Assembly (NCBI GenBank): GCA_021796135.1
Contig: JAJYOQ010000018.1
Span: forward strand, 1 to 21,818
DNA from: Bacteroidota bacterium
Lineage (GTDB): Bacteria; Bacteroidota; Ignavibacteria; Ignavibacteriales; Ignavibacteriaceae
Direction: 5' to 3'
Length of the DNA stretch: 21,818 nt
Positions 9,301 to 15,418 of the stretch are shown in pieces. The translations under genes were made by a program, and so were the position numbers. Every line of letters starts with the position of its first letter. Position 1 is the stretch's first letter. The notes under the pieces were generated by a model that saw only the letters and a list, made by a program, of their open reading frames with translations, was not told where the DNA came from and searched no databases.

Positions 9301-9832
9301 GCCTATAAGAGCCCTCACCCATATTTAAATAATATGTGTCCCAATATTCATAGGTGCTTCCATTATTTAACATTCCTTCTGTTTCATCATAGTTACCAGG
9401 GGTAACGGAACCACAGTTAGCATCCAAATTATAACCTCCAGATGTATACCATGACGGATCTTGTTCGTCCGGTCTACCAACTACTGTTCTGGTAATCTTT
9501 CCTATTTGAATATTGAAGCCTCTGCCTACCCAGCTAGATAGATGACTTGCTCCTAAAACAGAATCATTATAAACACCACTACTATAGTTCAAGTATATCG
9601 GATAATCCATTCCGTTTCTTCCAGGAACTGTTAGAACCGGAATATTAAGTTGCAATTCTCCTGAGTATGTACCTCCGCCATCTCCCTTTATTAAATTAAA
9701 ATTTGCAGCATCCGGAGTGCTTCCGCTTTCCCCAACTTGTGCTGTAATATTTACAGTAATTAACATTGAGAAAAATAAGAATCCTATTAAGTAAATTAAA
9801 ATACGATTTATGGTGGTCAATTGATTAGACAT
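3383..9832 (-). CDS. Large secreted RHS/YD-repeat protein
   Basis: 2149 residues. A signal peptide (about 1-32, ending ITAQ) is followed by the N-terminal region typical of secreted FCB-group RHS proteins (GELQLNIPVLTVPGRNGMDY, about 58-77). An EF-hand/dockerin-like calcium loop, DVNKNGVVDDSD, lies near 282-293. A LamG/concanavalin-like domain occupies about 831-996 (ANFDDGDVSGWTQPGGGTW to FDNIRFYP). YD repeats (YYKYDSWGRIISEQDGNG and many more) run from about 1015. The conserved core (GRYYYLKDHLGSIRMTVDV, FTGKELDAPDGLFYFGKRYY, QVDPMANKYPGW) covers about 1867-1971. In this family YD repeats form a shell around the C-terminal tip. The usual DPxG end of the core is altered to DAKGD. The last ~178 residues are a unique tip rich in Gly, Ile and Val with no recognised catalytic motif. 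The gene follows the HEAT-like gene by 106 bases. Confidence 0.92.
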   Translation of the reverse strand: MSNQLTTINRILIYLIGFLFFSMLITVNITAQVGESGSTPDAANFNLIKGDGGGTYSGELQLNIPVLTVPGRNGMDYPIYLNYSSGVYNDSVLGASHLSSWVGRGFNIQIGKITRTVVGRPDEQDPSWYTSGGYNLDANCGSVTPGNYDETEGMLNNGSTYEYWDTYYLNMGEGSYRLLPIYHDGRYDAYDDRNYYAFKTQDSKPWEVAYNINAGYIPEYNTTGWSNVINNFRVTKEDGTSYFYGQVSNVEITNNILCPNNNRIYTKFPVSWDLTEIHSPDYIDVNKNGVVDDSDLGSWIKISYTNPSTADLGNFQSIGLGANKQTYGHISATRNANLNYDITYVSQIETPTHIAYFYTSPKKNYEPGAELDSIVLKRKSDMQVIKRIVFTYNTFPILTSIQELGATQSENKPAMKFEYYGNLGLGTDIKTKQYCGGTFSLSKITYPEGGSVQYIYEPNYYNWFFNIDDQQYPQLVTDYNPTTTESGGARLKEVDVNDGMGNIKTWKYNYGEGFKENTPLSTSTNWATNYGSQLAGTVGYRSVQTVLPDNNGSVTQYFTTGVSLDYTAVSPGTPNPAVDVQEAQPDSEAGILGITIVSNVAARGHAWKTIITNLAGNTVSTNEDYFTYSYDGSAGGMDFQDNCTWAQEDSVAETKDGIRHSKYFTSYNLVNHEPVQSDINGSSSLDNQGYPAYRYNEQLIGFVYNGGGDTTYSMYNRHMVSEQTFKGIYDVSNIGWYDLMDQISYSYTNWYQIASSVSPETYFTRTYPFQKYYKAVLDTGLGYVEQDSMQYDNYGNLIEYRNANEIPSATVYAMKGTVSIGKVKNAKYNQVTIANFDDGDVSGWTQPGGGTWTASNGVYTSNSLNTWSNPTVNYNSSSTNIIVEGDVNLNYGTEAAIGKYLDSSHYIQFEVDYTDQTVKITSLNGGAPAVQVASYSVNATNWYHLKGEITGDTARLYVNGSLITTSITSNNTLPSGYCALFSQSTNASFDNIRFYPATATAVSMSYDPSTLKVSCYIDEDGNKTYYKYDSWGRIISEQDGNGNTLKSYSYTYSRNISGNNDTFNSASPNCIQETTYRSASDYTISRKYYDGLGRLIQTQVSFGTNDIVNSQTYDAFGNATKTYRPYQVSLGINAHTYDPNYASNSDSYSSVTGTLTNGYPFYETRLFSDDLGRDSVDGAPGSPFKIGSGHEKKYAYSMNLASDSLAYSPNQVYKETTWDENGNSTIKYTDQLGFIDATRNALGLTQFSYDIEGRITQSIDPKGLITNYSYGRMNKLTQKTSPDAGTTNYLYDKNGNLRFVRDANHLSTSINNIYVSKYLGTNYQDKDTIKLVSPGNVSLAINAPHLAFTGGTMTIQVMGPNNVNIYTLTATTSNIAPTGSVILPKGTYCCVVTSSITQYGNPVSVYYSISCSMNYDFVYYKYDALNRVTEQGEYQTNSLSNFSQTNADNVAFPTSSSLVLKQYYYDLPSSDAMAAGQRNVKGRLSYTKAYRLGSPSTIYYYSYDDRGRVEWMVEANLGWYQKKLTYTYDWQGNVMKKDFYDYDWRNGDFNTTYTYDNVNRMSKVSTQYASGTTVQEGSYQYFASGKPSRLQLGNSQGVDYRYNERDWLISINQQNLNESQDPGHDGPGGSGVPYLDRFGEVIGYNNISDIGSSQNAVAQYNGNISWLMYQMYSVAFNGYSLVGDTYAYDNQNRLTSSNFGYYTSAWQPTSAFNGNYSYDNTGNFKTLLRYSNTGSLQDNLTYNYTSGTNKLTSISGSTSAAYAYDSNGNVISDSHRGIGFIQYDPNNMPIAMYLTNGTQLYYENDVYGSRVRNSVLGSSDNFYFDGAGGKTEAVCLYPYSANLTYNILGAGGDNIGQVKVLNGAVSGRYYYLKDHLGSIRMTVDVNGNVVGYDDYYPYGMQMTGRSYTSSADQRYKFTGKELDAPDGLFYFGKRYYDPFRGQWLQVDPMANKYPGWSSYNYAKDDPMFFIDAKGDSVSWSEVRRGTKTVGGGLIEGIGGGVGAIISSETVVGAIIGIGVSAHGFLTSGFGLAQIAAGLDGNKDNIPSGPLEAIGKGIDQANGTELLQKIGELSDNVFGITTTSWGKDLRTFSNFLSSNSFEGGNLLQTSLDFINGLNSVEQTGEMIMNHLKPANEEFDKINSLIQQFNF
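4208..4258. repeat. 51-bp perfect repeat, copy in the large RHS gene
   Basis: Partner of 2405-2455: identical over 51 bases by direct comparison, lying in the RHS core about 230 codons before the variable tip ends. Confidence 0.85.
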
Positions 9833-9938
9833 AATTTCATTTCCTTTAATTGAAAATTAATTTTTATTAATTTCTAATTGTATATTATTTGTTGGTTCCC
9901 ATAAGCTTAAGATGAAAGTTTCTATTGGCTACGATAAT

Positions 9939-10724
9939 TTACTTTTCTTCAAACTTATTCGTGTTTTTATTCCAGTTAATTTTACTATTATTATTTTGCC
10001 ACCACTGTTCTCGGTATTGCATTATATTTATTTCTTGATTACCAGCAATCTTAACATTTTCTTGGTTCTTAGGAAGATCGCCATAGTCTTCACCAGTCCA
10101 GTTATTTATTCCTTCCCGTGATATTTTACCAATGGTTTCATTACAGCTATTTACATAATTCGTATCATCTGCATTTTGAAGAAGTACATGTATAAGATCT
10201 TTATCAGGTAGTAAGCTTTGACTGCTACTATTGTTATTTTTTATTCTGTAATAAACATTATAGGCCAATGTCTTTAATGCTAAACCTTTCACATCTATAT
10301 CCGGATGAGTCAAGACAACAGTCTTTAATAGCTCTTCGGCATTCTGTGATGCTATGGCATCAAGTGTATAAATAGCATATTGCTTGTTGGGGTGGATTTT
10401 AGTTATAGCTGTACTATCTTTTGTAGTATCAACTGGTTGGAATAAAAACTCTTCAAGAGCCGGGATTGCGTTATCACCTTTTGACGCAACAAGGGAAACT
10501 ATTCTAAACGGATCTCTTTGTCCTTTGGTTGCAAGAAGAAATAAATTATTAATCTCTGATACTGTGGGAGTTGATGAAAGAGAGTCTACACTTTGCACGT
10601 CAGCTTTTACTCCGCTGCTGTCTATAGGCAAAGTAACTTTGCTGCTGTCGGTTTGTGAAAAAATTATTGAAATGGGAAATAGAATAAAAGCGGCTGCTAA
10701 AGTAAATAGTTTTAATAATCTCAT
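9939..10724 (-). CDS. Secreted helical-repeat (HEAT-like) protein, first gene of the RHS operon
   Basis: 261 residues with a clear signal peptide (MRLLKLFTLAAAFILFPISI, cleavage near FSQ at 24). A Ser/Asp/Val-rich linker (SSKVTLPIDSSGVKADVQSV) follows. Then come paired amphipathic helices at about 58-165 (SEINNLFLLATKGQRDPFRI, GDNAIPALEEFLF, YAIYTLDAIASQNAEELLKT, VKGLALKTLAYNVYYRI), the pattern of short HEAT-type repeats. The C-terminus is polar and Asn-rich (QWWQNNNSKINWNKNTNKFE). HEAT-like repeats usually bind other proteins, so a periplasmic accessory or chaperone role for the RHS protein encoded 106 bases downstream is possible but inferred only from position. The duplicated palindrome region starts 31 bases upstream of the ATG. 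Confidence 0.6.
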   Translation of the reverse strand: MRLLKLFTLAAAFILFPISIIFSQTDSSKVTLPIDSSGVKADVQSVDSLSSTPTVSEINNLFLLATKGQRDPFRIVSLVASKGDNAIPALEEFLFQPVDTTKDSTAITKIHPNKQYAIYTLDAIASQNAEELLKTVVLTHPDIDVKGLALKTLAYNVYYRIKNNNSSSQSLLPDKDLIHVLLQNADDTNYVNSCNETIGKISREGINNWTGEDYGDLPKNQENVKIAGNQEINIMQYREQWWQNNNSKINWNKNTNKFEEK

Positions 10725-10755
10725 CTCGACCTCTTAAGAATTTGTTGTACTACAA

Positions 10756-10870
10756 AAATTTCGAGAGATAATATATATAATAAAATTACTTAGTATATAG
10801 AGTATTAATACCCATTTATAAAACTTTTTTGTGGGTATAAATACCTATTTTGTAGGTACTTATACCTACA
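10756..10870. repeat. 115-bp palindrome-rich direct repeat, copy 1
   Basis: This stretch matches 15959-16073 in the same orientation with nine mismatches counted by eye. It contains three imperfect palindromes of one kind: GTATTAATAC (10802-10811), GGTATAAATACC (10834-10845) and TGTAGGTACTTATACCTACA (10851-10870). Their centres are 33 and 21 bases apart. It lies in the divergent gap between the HEAT-RHS operon and the transglutaminase-RHS tip operon. Confidence 0.85.
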
Positions 10871-10896
10871 AATCGGTCTTTATGAGTATTAATACT
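10802..10896. promoter_or_regulatory. Putative operator cluster (four GTAT-ATAC palindromes) in a divergent promoter region
   Basis: Four related palindromes, with the fourth (AGTATTAATACT, 10885-10896) found only in this copy, have centres 33, 21 and 30 bases apart. That is close to three, two and three helical turns, as expected for a dimeric regulator binding on one face of the DNA. The region separates two divergent operons, so one regulator could control both. A TATAAT hexamer lies at 10776-10781, but no convincing paired -35 box is visible. Confidence 0.55.
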
Positions 10897-10962
10897 TATT
10901 TACTTTTATAATTATAAGAATTAGATTTTAATTAAGATATAATTCAAATTTAAAAAGCGATC

Positions 10963-12222
10963 ATGAAAAGTCTATTTATAATATTTTCTTTTATTTGTTT
11001 TTTACGCCCTCAGTTTTTACTAGCAGGAGGGACAAAAACGAACTCTTCAATAAGGGAATATTACGGACAATCGATAGAGGATATTCTCAAACTTCCAGAA
11101 GATAAAATAGATATTGGACTAGCTTCTTTAATATTGGCAAAAGAATTTTATCCTAATCTTAATATCCCATTTTTCCTTAAAGCTTTTGATTATTTGGGTG
11201 ATAGATTTCTTTATTACTTTGGAAAGTATACAAATCCAGATGACAGGATAGCTGCATTGAATACTTATTTGTACAGACCGGGTTTTTGGAATGACAGTGT
11301 TGCATTCAGTTATGATGATGACGATTTAGAAGTAGCTAAATTAAAAAACAATTTCATCAATGGATATATTGCAAGCAAGAAGGGTTCGTGTATAACAATG
11401 CCTCTGCTGTATATAATAATGGGACAAAAAATAGGATTTCCAATTTATCCTGTTCGGTCTGCAAAGCACTTTTTTGCACGTTACATCCCAGAAAAGCCGA
11501 TAAAACATTTTAGAGAGAATATTGAAGCTACAAACGGTGGCGGATTTATATCCGATGAACAGTACAAAGAAGACATTCTAATACCCGAAAGGGCAATAAA
11601 GAATGGGGTCTATTTAAGGACATTAACGAAGAAACAATACATTGCCTCTCTTTTGCTTGTTAACGCTGATGAATATTTAAGGCAAAGAAACATAGAAAAG
11701 GCAAAAGAATATTATCTGTTAGCGATAGTATATGATTCCACATTTTCGCCAGCGTACTGGAATTATGGTTTAACTGCATTTGGGGAAGCGAGAGAATTGG
11801 AAGACAAAATGTGGAATGAAAAGCAAAACTATATTGATCAAAACGAACCGTCCATAAATTTAACCAATCAAAATTCTAATGTTGAAGAATACCCTCCAAT
11901 ACCTAATCCGAATTTACAAAAAAGATTCCAGAAAGGTGTTACGCAACCAGAGCCAAAACCTTTTTCATTTGGGAAATTAAATAATAACGACCTTCAGCAT
12001 GATAATGTTAGTACAAATCATATAATTCAAGTAGCTGAACTTCATATTGTATTGCGAGGAATAGAAGATAAATATAAACCTCTAATTTTGAAAAAGATAA
12101 AAATCTACAAAGAGTATACCCAAAAGGCAGAGCAGCTTGGAATAGTTCATGAATTTCCGGTAAAGTTCTTTCAAAAGCAAAGTGAAAGCATAAAGAAATT
12201 TAAACAAAAAGGATGTTACTAA
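10963..12222 (+). CDS. Secreted SirB1-like transglutaminase/TPR protein
   Basis: 419 residues. A signal peptide (MKSLFIIFSFICFLRPQFLL, cleavage near AGG at 22) is followed by the helical SirB1-type N-terminus (IGLASLILAKEFYPNLNIPF, about 50-71). The papain/transglutaminase-like core follows, with GSCITMPLLY (Cys143), SAKHFFARY (His169) and ATNGGG (Asn191), a plausible Cys-His-Asn/Asp set. A TPR-like pair of helices follows at about 226-275 (ASLLLVNADEYLRQRNIEKA, YWNYGLTAFGEA). The C-terminal 130 residues are a polar, Pro/Asn-rich linker and a final basic helical segment. SirB1 family members are mostly uncharacterised; this one is exported, so it acts outside the cytoplasm. It ends one base before the ATG of the RHS-tip gene, a tight operon. 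Confidence 0.75.
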   Translation: MKSLFIIFSFICFLRPQFLLAGGTKTNSSIREYYGQSIEDILKLPEDKIDIGLASLILAKEFYPNLNIPFFLKAFDYLGDRFLYYFGKYTNPDDRIAALNTYLYRPGFWNDSVAFSYDDDDLEVAKLKNNFINGYIASKKGSCITMPLLYIIMGQKIGFPIYPVRSAKHFFARYIPEKPIKHFRENIEATNGGGFISDEQYKEDILIPERAIKNGVYLRTLTKKQYIASLLLVNADEYLRQRNIEKAKEYYLLAIVYDSTFSPAYWNYGLTAFGEARELEDKMWNEKQNYIDQNEPSINLTNQNSNVEEYPPIPNPNLQKRFQKGVTQPEPKPFSFGKLNNNDLQHDNVSTNHIIQVAELHIVLRGIEDKYKPLILKKIKIYKEYTQKAEQLGIVHEFPVKFFQKQSESIKKFKQKGCY

Positions 12223-12223
12223 T

Positions 12224-12883
12224 ATGCTAAAATTCTCTAAACTTATTTTCATATCTTTTTTATTACTTATTTCAGCACAAACAACATTTGCTGGAAGGTA
12301 TTATGATTCAGCAACAGGAAGATGGATTACGGTTGATCCAAAAGCAGTCAAATATCCTGGATGGAGTCCTTACAATTATGTAATGGATAATCCAATAAAG
12401 AATATTGATCCAGATGGTAAAGATGTATACGTTCTGAATAATAGCACAGGTGCACGTATTATTGGAATCCCATTTGGTCATAATGCAATGTTGATAGGTA
12501 ACAAAGAATTTGGGTATACTTATTATTCAAAAGATGGTCTCAAAGGAAATACAGTTAGATATTTTTCAAGCATGGAGAACTTTAATAAGTCTGATATATC
12601 AAAGGAATATGACAGGAAAGCCGATGTATCAACTTCGAAAGAAGAGGATGCGAAATTACAAGATTTCGCGAATAAAGAAGTTTCCAAAGGATATAATGTT
12701 CTTACAAATAATTGCGCGAATTTAGTCGACAATACTCTTAAAAAGGCAGGCACAAATTTGGACGATAAAAAGATAATGGGTACAACAATTCCAAATTCTC
12801 AATATGAAGCTGCAAAGAAAGAAGAAGAGGCGCAAAGAAAGAAAGAACAAGTTAAAATGAATGACTTACAAAATGGAAAATAA
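12224..12883 (+). CDS. Miniature secreted RHS tip with permuted papain-like (NlpC/P60/LRAT-type) domain
   Basis: 219 residues. A signal peptide (1-24, MLKFSKLIFISFLLLISAQT) is joined directly to the last ~43 residues of an RHS core (RYYDSATGRWITVDP, KYPGWSPYNY, DNPIKNIDPDGKD; 25-67), without any YD repeats. The tip (68-219) carries PFGHNAMLIG (His86) and, 78 residues later, NNCANLVDNTL (Cys164). The His-before-Cys order and NC motif fit the circularly permuted papain-like families (LRAT/YiiX/DUF4105 kind), which hydrolyse or transfer acyl or peptide groups. The C-terminus is a Lys/Glu-rich helix. The gene starts one base after the transglutaminase stop and is followed by a membrane protein after 20 bases. 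The open frame looks intact, with a conventional ATG and export signal, so this seems to be a functional stand-alone form rather than debris. Confidence 0.75.
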   Translation: MLKFSKLIFISFLLLISAQTTFAGRYYDSATGRWITVDPKAVKYPGWSPYNYVMDNPIKNIDPDGKDVYVLNNSTGARIIGIPFGHNAMLIGNKEFGYTYYSKDGLKGNTVRYFSSMENFNKSDISKEYDRKADVSTSKEEDAKLQDFANKEVSKGYNVLTNNCANLVDNTLKKAGTNLDDKKIMGTTIPNSQYEAAKKEEEAQRKKEQVKMNDLQNGK

Positions 12884-12903
12884 TATAAGGCTAAAAAACA
12901 CAA

Positions 12904-13302
12904 ATGAAAAAAGTTATAATCTCATATATATTATTTGAATTATTTGAGCTTACAGTAAATTGGTTAATTAATTATATAAGTCAAAATAATATGATAATTA
13001 CTTCTCTTATATTAGATTCAATATTATTAGCCATTTTTACATTTTTGTATACGAGATATAATGGGGAACTAATGTACAAGAATAAAATCAAATATTTTAT
13101 TTCTTCAATAACCGGGATACTAGGGGGTTATATAATTATTCTTTTAATATCTATTATTTCAAATCCTAAATACTTTTCAATATATCATCCAATAAATGAA
13201 GACATGGTTATAACATTTATTCTTTTCATTAAGAATCTTATAATATTTATCGTATTTTATTTTATAGCATATTTTACGTACAGAAAAAAATATATTGAAT
13301 AG
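12904..13302 (+). CDS. Four-helix membrane protein, candidate immunity partner
   Basis: 132 residues, almost entirely hydrophobic, with four likely membrane helices at about 4-25, 31-49, 63-87 and 101-125, Lys/Arg-rich loops (YKNKIKY) and a basic end (YRKKYIE). No family is recognised. It starts 20 bases after the papain-like RHS tip gene on the same strand, so it is probably co-transcribed. A hydrophobic protein directly behind a secreted toxin-like tip is a common immunity arrangement, but the sequence itself shows no specific motif. It could equally be an unrelated inner-membrane protein. Base composition is very AT-rich, like its neighbour. Confidence 0.6.
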   Translation: MKKVIISYILFELFELTVNWLINYISQNNMIITSLILDSILLAIFTFLYTRYNGELMYKNKIKYFISSITGILGGYIIILLISIISNPKYFSIYHPINEDMVITFILFIKNLIIFIVFYFIAYFTYRKKYIE

Positions 13303-13585
13303 GTCAGAGTTGAGTTGATGCTACTTCGTCTTCGTTAGAGGCAGGCAGACTTAACCCCCAGGAATGGGTAAATCCTAAAATTGTTGGGACATTTATAATT
13401 GAGCGAAAATAATTATTTGTTAAAAATTTCGGAAAGATACTTCGGTGGAGATAGCTTATCATCGATCATTACATTTACAATATTCAATGACTTTTTTCCC
13501 CCCATAATCAGCCCATTGTTTAGAAACCAATATTGGCTGAGCAGAGAAAAACAATCCACGCACTGCAAAACCATATACAAATATT
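13303..13585. other. Intergenic stretch without a supported gene
   Basis: Between the membrane protein and the toxin-antitoxin operator there is only non-coding-looking sequence. Two short overlapping open frames on opposite strands (about 13399-13632 and 13413-13616) lack ribosome sites and family features. The part 13340-13400 has a more G/C-rich, different texture and may mark the left edge of the acquired toxin-antitoxin module, but no defined end was seen. Confidence 0.5.
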
Positions 13586-13615
13586 TGTCCAGTTTATTAG
13601 TAAATAAACTGGACA
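13586..13615. promoter_or_regulatory. Perfect inverted repeat, likely AbiEi-type operator
   Basis: Two 13-base arms (TGTCCAGTTTATT and its exact complement AATAAACTGGACA) are separated by the 4-base loop AGTA. It ends 31 bases before the ATG of the antitoxin-like gene. Just after it lies TATCTTTG (13622-13629), which fits the Bacteroidota -7 box TAnnTTTG, so the repeat covers the upstream promoter half. AbiEi antitoxins are known to repress their own operon by binding inverted repeats at the promoter. The assignment here is by position and symmetry. Confidence 0.7.
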
Positions 13616-13621
13616 TTTTAT

Positions 13622-13629
13622 TATCTTTG
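13622..13629 (+). promoter_or_regulatory. Putative -7 promoter element (TATCTTTG)
   Basis: It matches TAnnTTTG exactly, 17 bases before the ATG at 13647 and 6 bases after the inverted repeat. No clear -33 TTTG is seen at the expected distance. Confidence 0.4.
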
Positions 13630-13646
13630 TAACAGAGAAATAAAAC

Positions 13647-14372
13647 ATGAAAAGCGCTGAATATATAAAATTTTCAATAGACAGACTACCCAAGGGCTAT
13701 GTGTTCACCTATGTAGATTTTATTACCGAGGTGAGTCGCAAGGAAGCTGTTATAAAAACCCTGAACCGAATGGCTGTTTCAGGCAAGATAGTAAAACTTG
13801 CCAAGGGTAAATATTACAAACCCGAAATAACCGTATTTGGCAACTTACAGCCCAATCAAGCACAGGTAGTAAAAGACCTTTTGGAAAATGATGGTAAAAT
13901 CATTGGCTACCTTACAGGCTACAGTATATACAATCAGTTGGGCTTGACCACACAGGTAAGCAATACAATTCAGATCGGTAAAAACGACGTCCGTCCTTCG
14001 TTTAAAAGGGGACGGTATACCATAGCCTTCATCAAACAAAAAAACACCATAACCAAAAACAATATGCCAATGCTGCAAATTTTGGACGCCATTCGCTATA
14101 TCAAAAAAATTCCAGATGCTACCATTATTTCATCGTGCAAACGATTGTTGGCTATTTTAAAAAACTTGCCGGTAAACGATAAAACTATCTTAGTAAAGCT
14201 GGCATTAAAATATTCGCCTTCTACAAGAGCACTATTGGGAGCTCTGCTCGAAGAAATAGGAACCAAACAGCTAACCGAGTCATTGAAAAAATCACTGAAT
14301 CCTATTACGGTTTACAAACTATCGGGCGTTAATAAAATAGTAACTACTGCCAAAAAATGGAACATTAGATGA
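13647..14372 (+). CDS. Type IV antitoxin-like protein (DUF6088/AbiEi family)
   Basis: 241 residues. The N-terminal ~60 residues form a winged-helix domain (GYVFTYVDFITEVSRKEAVI, then KTLNRMAVSGKIVKLAKGKY), typical of AbiEi/DUF6088 antitoxins that act as repressors. The middle part (GYLTGYSIYNQLGLTTQVSN, then TIQIGKNDVRPSFKRGRYTI) is the usual AbiEi-type beta region. The C-terminus is helical (TRALLGALLEEIGTKQLTES). Length and layout are normal for the family. The stop overlaps the start of the AbiEii gene (ATGA, 14369-14372), the standard coupled antitoxin-toxin order. Regulation is probably negative and autogenous through the inverted repeat at 13586-13615. In AbiE systems the antitoxin is thought to counter the toxin without direct binding. 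Confidence 0.85.
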   Translation: MKSAEYIKFSIDRLPKGYVFTYVDFITEVSRKEAVIKTLNRMAVSGKIVKLAKGKYYKPEITVFGNLQPNQAQVVKDLLENDGKIIGYLTGYSIYNQLGLTTQVSNTIQIGKNDVRPSFKRGRYTIAFIKQKNTITKNNMPMLQILDAIRYIKKIPDATIISSCKRLLAILKNLPVNDKTILVKLALKYSPSTRALLGALLEEIGTKQLTESLKKSLNPITVYKLSGVNKIVTTAKKWNIR

Positions 14373-15313
14373 AGCTGCATACCGATTTAAAATTCTTTGG
14401 CGATTCCATCAGAGCTACATCACAGCATATGAATATTAACGAAGAGTTTATAGAAAAAGATTATTGGATTACGTTTGTATTAAGTAATTTGGCAAAAAGT
14501 GAATATGCATCGCAAATTGTTTTTAAAGGAGGTACATCATTATCAAAAGGATTTGGCTTAATAGAGCGTTTTTCAGAAGATGTTGACATTGCCATAATTG
14601 ACGCAGACAAAAAATCTGGAAATGAAATAAAAACCATTATCAGAATAATAGAAAAAGAAATGACGAAAGATATGAAAGAATTGACGGTAGATGGTATAAC
14701 CAGCAAGGGCTCAAGGTTTCGCAAATCGGTGTTTGAATATTTGAGCATAGATGCGAAAAACCTTAATAATAGACTAATTGTGGAAGTGAATTCGTTTTCT
14801 AATCCCCATCCATTCAAGCGGGTAGTTATCAAAAGTTTTGTGTTTGATTTCTTTAAAAATACTGGTAACGATAAATATATTGAAAGATATAATTTACAGC
14901 CTTTTGAGATAAATGTATTGAACAAGGAACAAACAATGCTCGAGAAAACTGTATCATTGATACGATTTTCTTTTGATGAAAATGTGTCCGAAAGTATATC
15001 GAAAAAAATCAGACACTTTTATGACTTATATTTTTTAACGAATGATGATGAGTGCATTTCATTTATGAAATCGAGCGATTTTACTGAACAGTTTTATAAA
15101 ATACTTAGTCATGATAGAGATATATTTGATGAGCCCATAGGGTGGAAAGAACAATTAGTTACAGAATCACCATTGATAAAAGACTTTGAGAAAATATGGA
15201 AACAGCTTAATGATATTTATAAATCAGAACTTTCAGCATTAGCATATACACCTATACCCGACGAAAGGAAAGTTGCTGAACAGTTTAACAAATTAATAAA
15301 GCTGATTCAATGA
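14369..15313 (+). CDS. AbiEii/AbiGii-family nucleotidyltransferase toxin
   Basis: 314 residues. The nucleotidyltransferase signature is clear near the N-terminus: NEEFIEKDYWITFVL (about 24-38), FKGGTSLSKGFGLI (about 52-65, G-G-T-S nucleotide loop) and RFSEDVDIAI (about 67-76, the catalytic D-x-D pair). A later EVNSF and a C-terminal basic/helical region (RHFYDLYFL) are also typical. AbiEii proteins are cytoplasmic nucleotidyltransferases that block growth in abortive infection and plasmid stabilisation; related enzymes modify tRNA ends. Length is normal and all key residues are present, so it should be active. It is coupled to the antitoxin by an ATGA overlap. Shortly after its end are a 16-bp AT palindrome and an IS21-like end repeat. 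Confidence 0.9.
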   Translation: MKLHTDLKFFGDSIRATSQHMNINEEFIEKDYWITFVLSNLAKSEYASQIVFKGGTSLSKGFGLIERFSEDVDIAIIDADKKSGNEIKTIIRIIEKEMTKDMKELTVDGITSKGSRFRKSVFEYLSIDAKNLNNRLIVEVNSFSNPHPFKRVVIKSFVFDFFKNTGNDKYIERYNLQPFEINVLNKEQTMLEKTVSLIRFSFDENVSESISKKIRHFYDLYFLTNDDECISFMKSSDFTEQFYKILSHDRDIFDEPIGWKEQLVTESPLIKDFEKIWKQLNDIYKSELSALAYTPIPDERKVAEQFNKLIKLIQ

Positions 15314-15343
15314 TGTTCGATGAAGAAATGAATTTTATCTTGA

Positions 15344-15359
15344 TTTTGATATATCAAAA
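15344..15359. terminator. Perfect 16-bp AT palindrome after the toxin gene
   Basis: TTTTGATATATCAAAA is a perfect palindrome 31 bases after the toxin stop codon. It has no GC-rich stem and no T-run of its own after the stem, so it would be a weak terminator at best and could instead be a protein site. Confidence 0.25.
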
Positions 15360-15376
15360 AATAATTAACTTTGACT

Positions 15377-15418
15377 GGGCAATTTTGTCAGGAATAGTGG
15401 GCAATTTTCACACGGAAT
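15377..15418. mobile_element. IS21-like end repeat (remnant)
   Basis: Two tandem copies of a ~22-base unit: GGGCAATTTT-gtca-GGAAT (15377-15395) and GGGCAATTTT-cacac-GGAAT (15399-15418). Tandem copies of such a 'GGC-AATTTT-GGAAT' unit are typical of the ends of IS21-family elements in the Bacteroidota. No transposase genes are present, so this is a lone end. It touches the truncated 3' end of the Ig-like gene, whose stop codon lies at 15418-15420. Confidence 0.5.

Noticed and set aside
10802..10896. Regularly spaced palindromes considered as a CRISPR array
   Set aside because: Units are too short and degenerate, spacing is uneven (33, 21, 30), there are no unique spacers or cas genes; operator sites fit better.
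13399..13632. Overlapping 77- and 67-residue ORFs on opposite strands before the toxin-antitoxin pair
   Set aside because: No ribosome sites, signal peptides or motifs; both run through the inverted-repeat operator.
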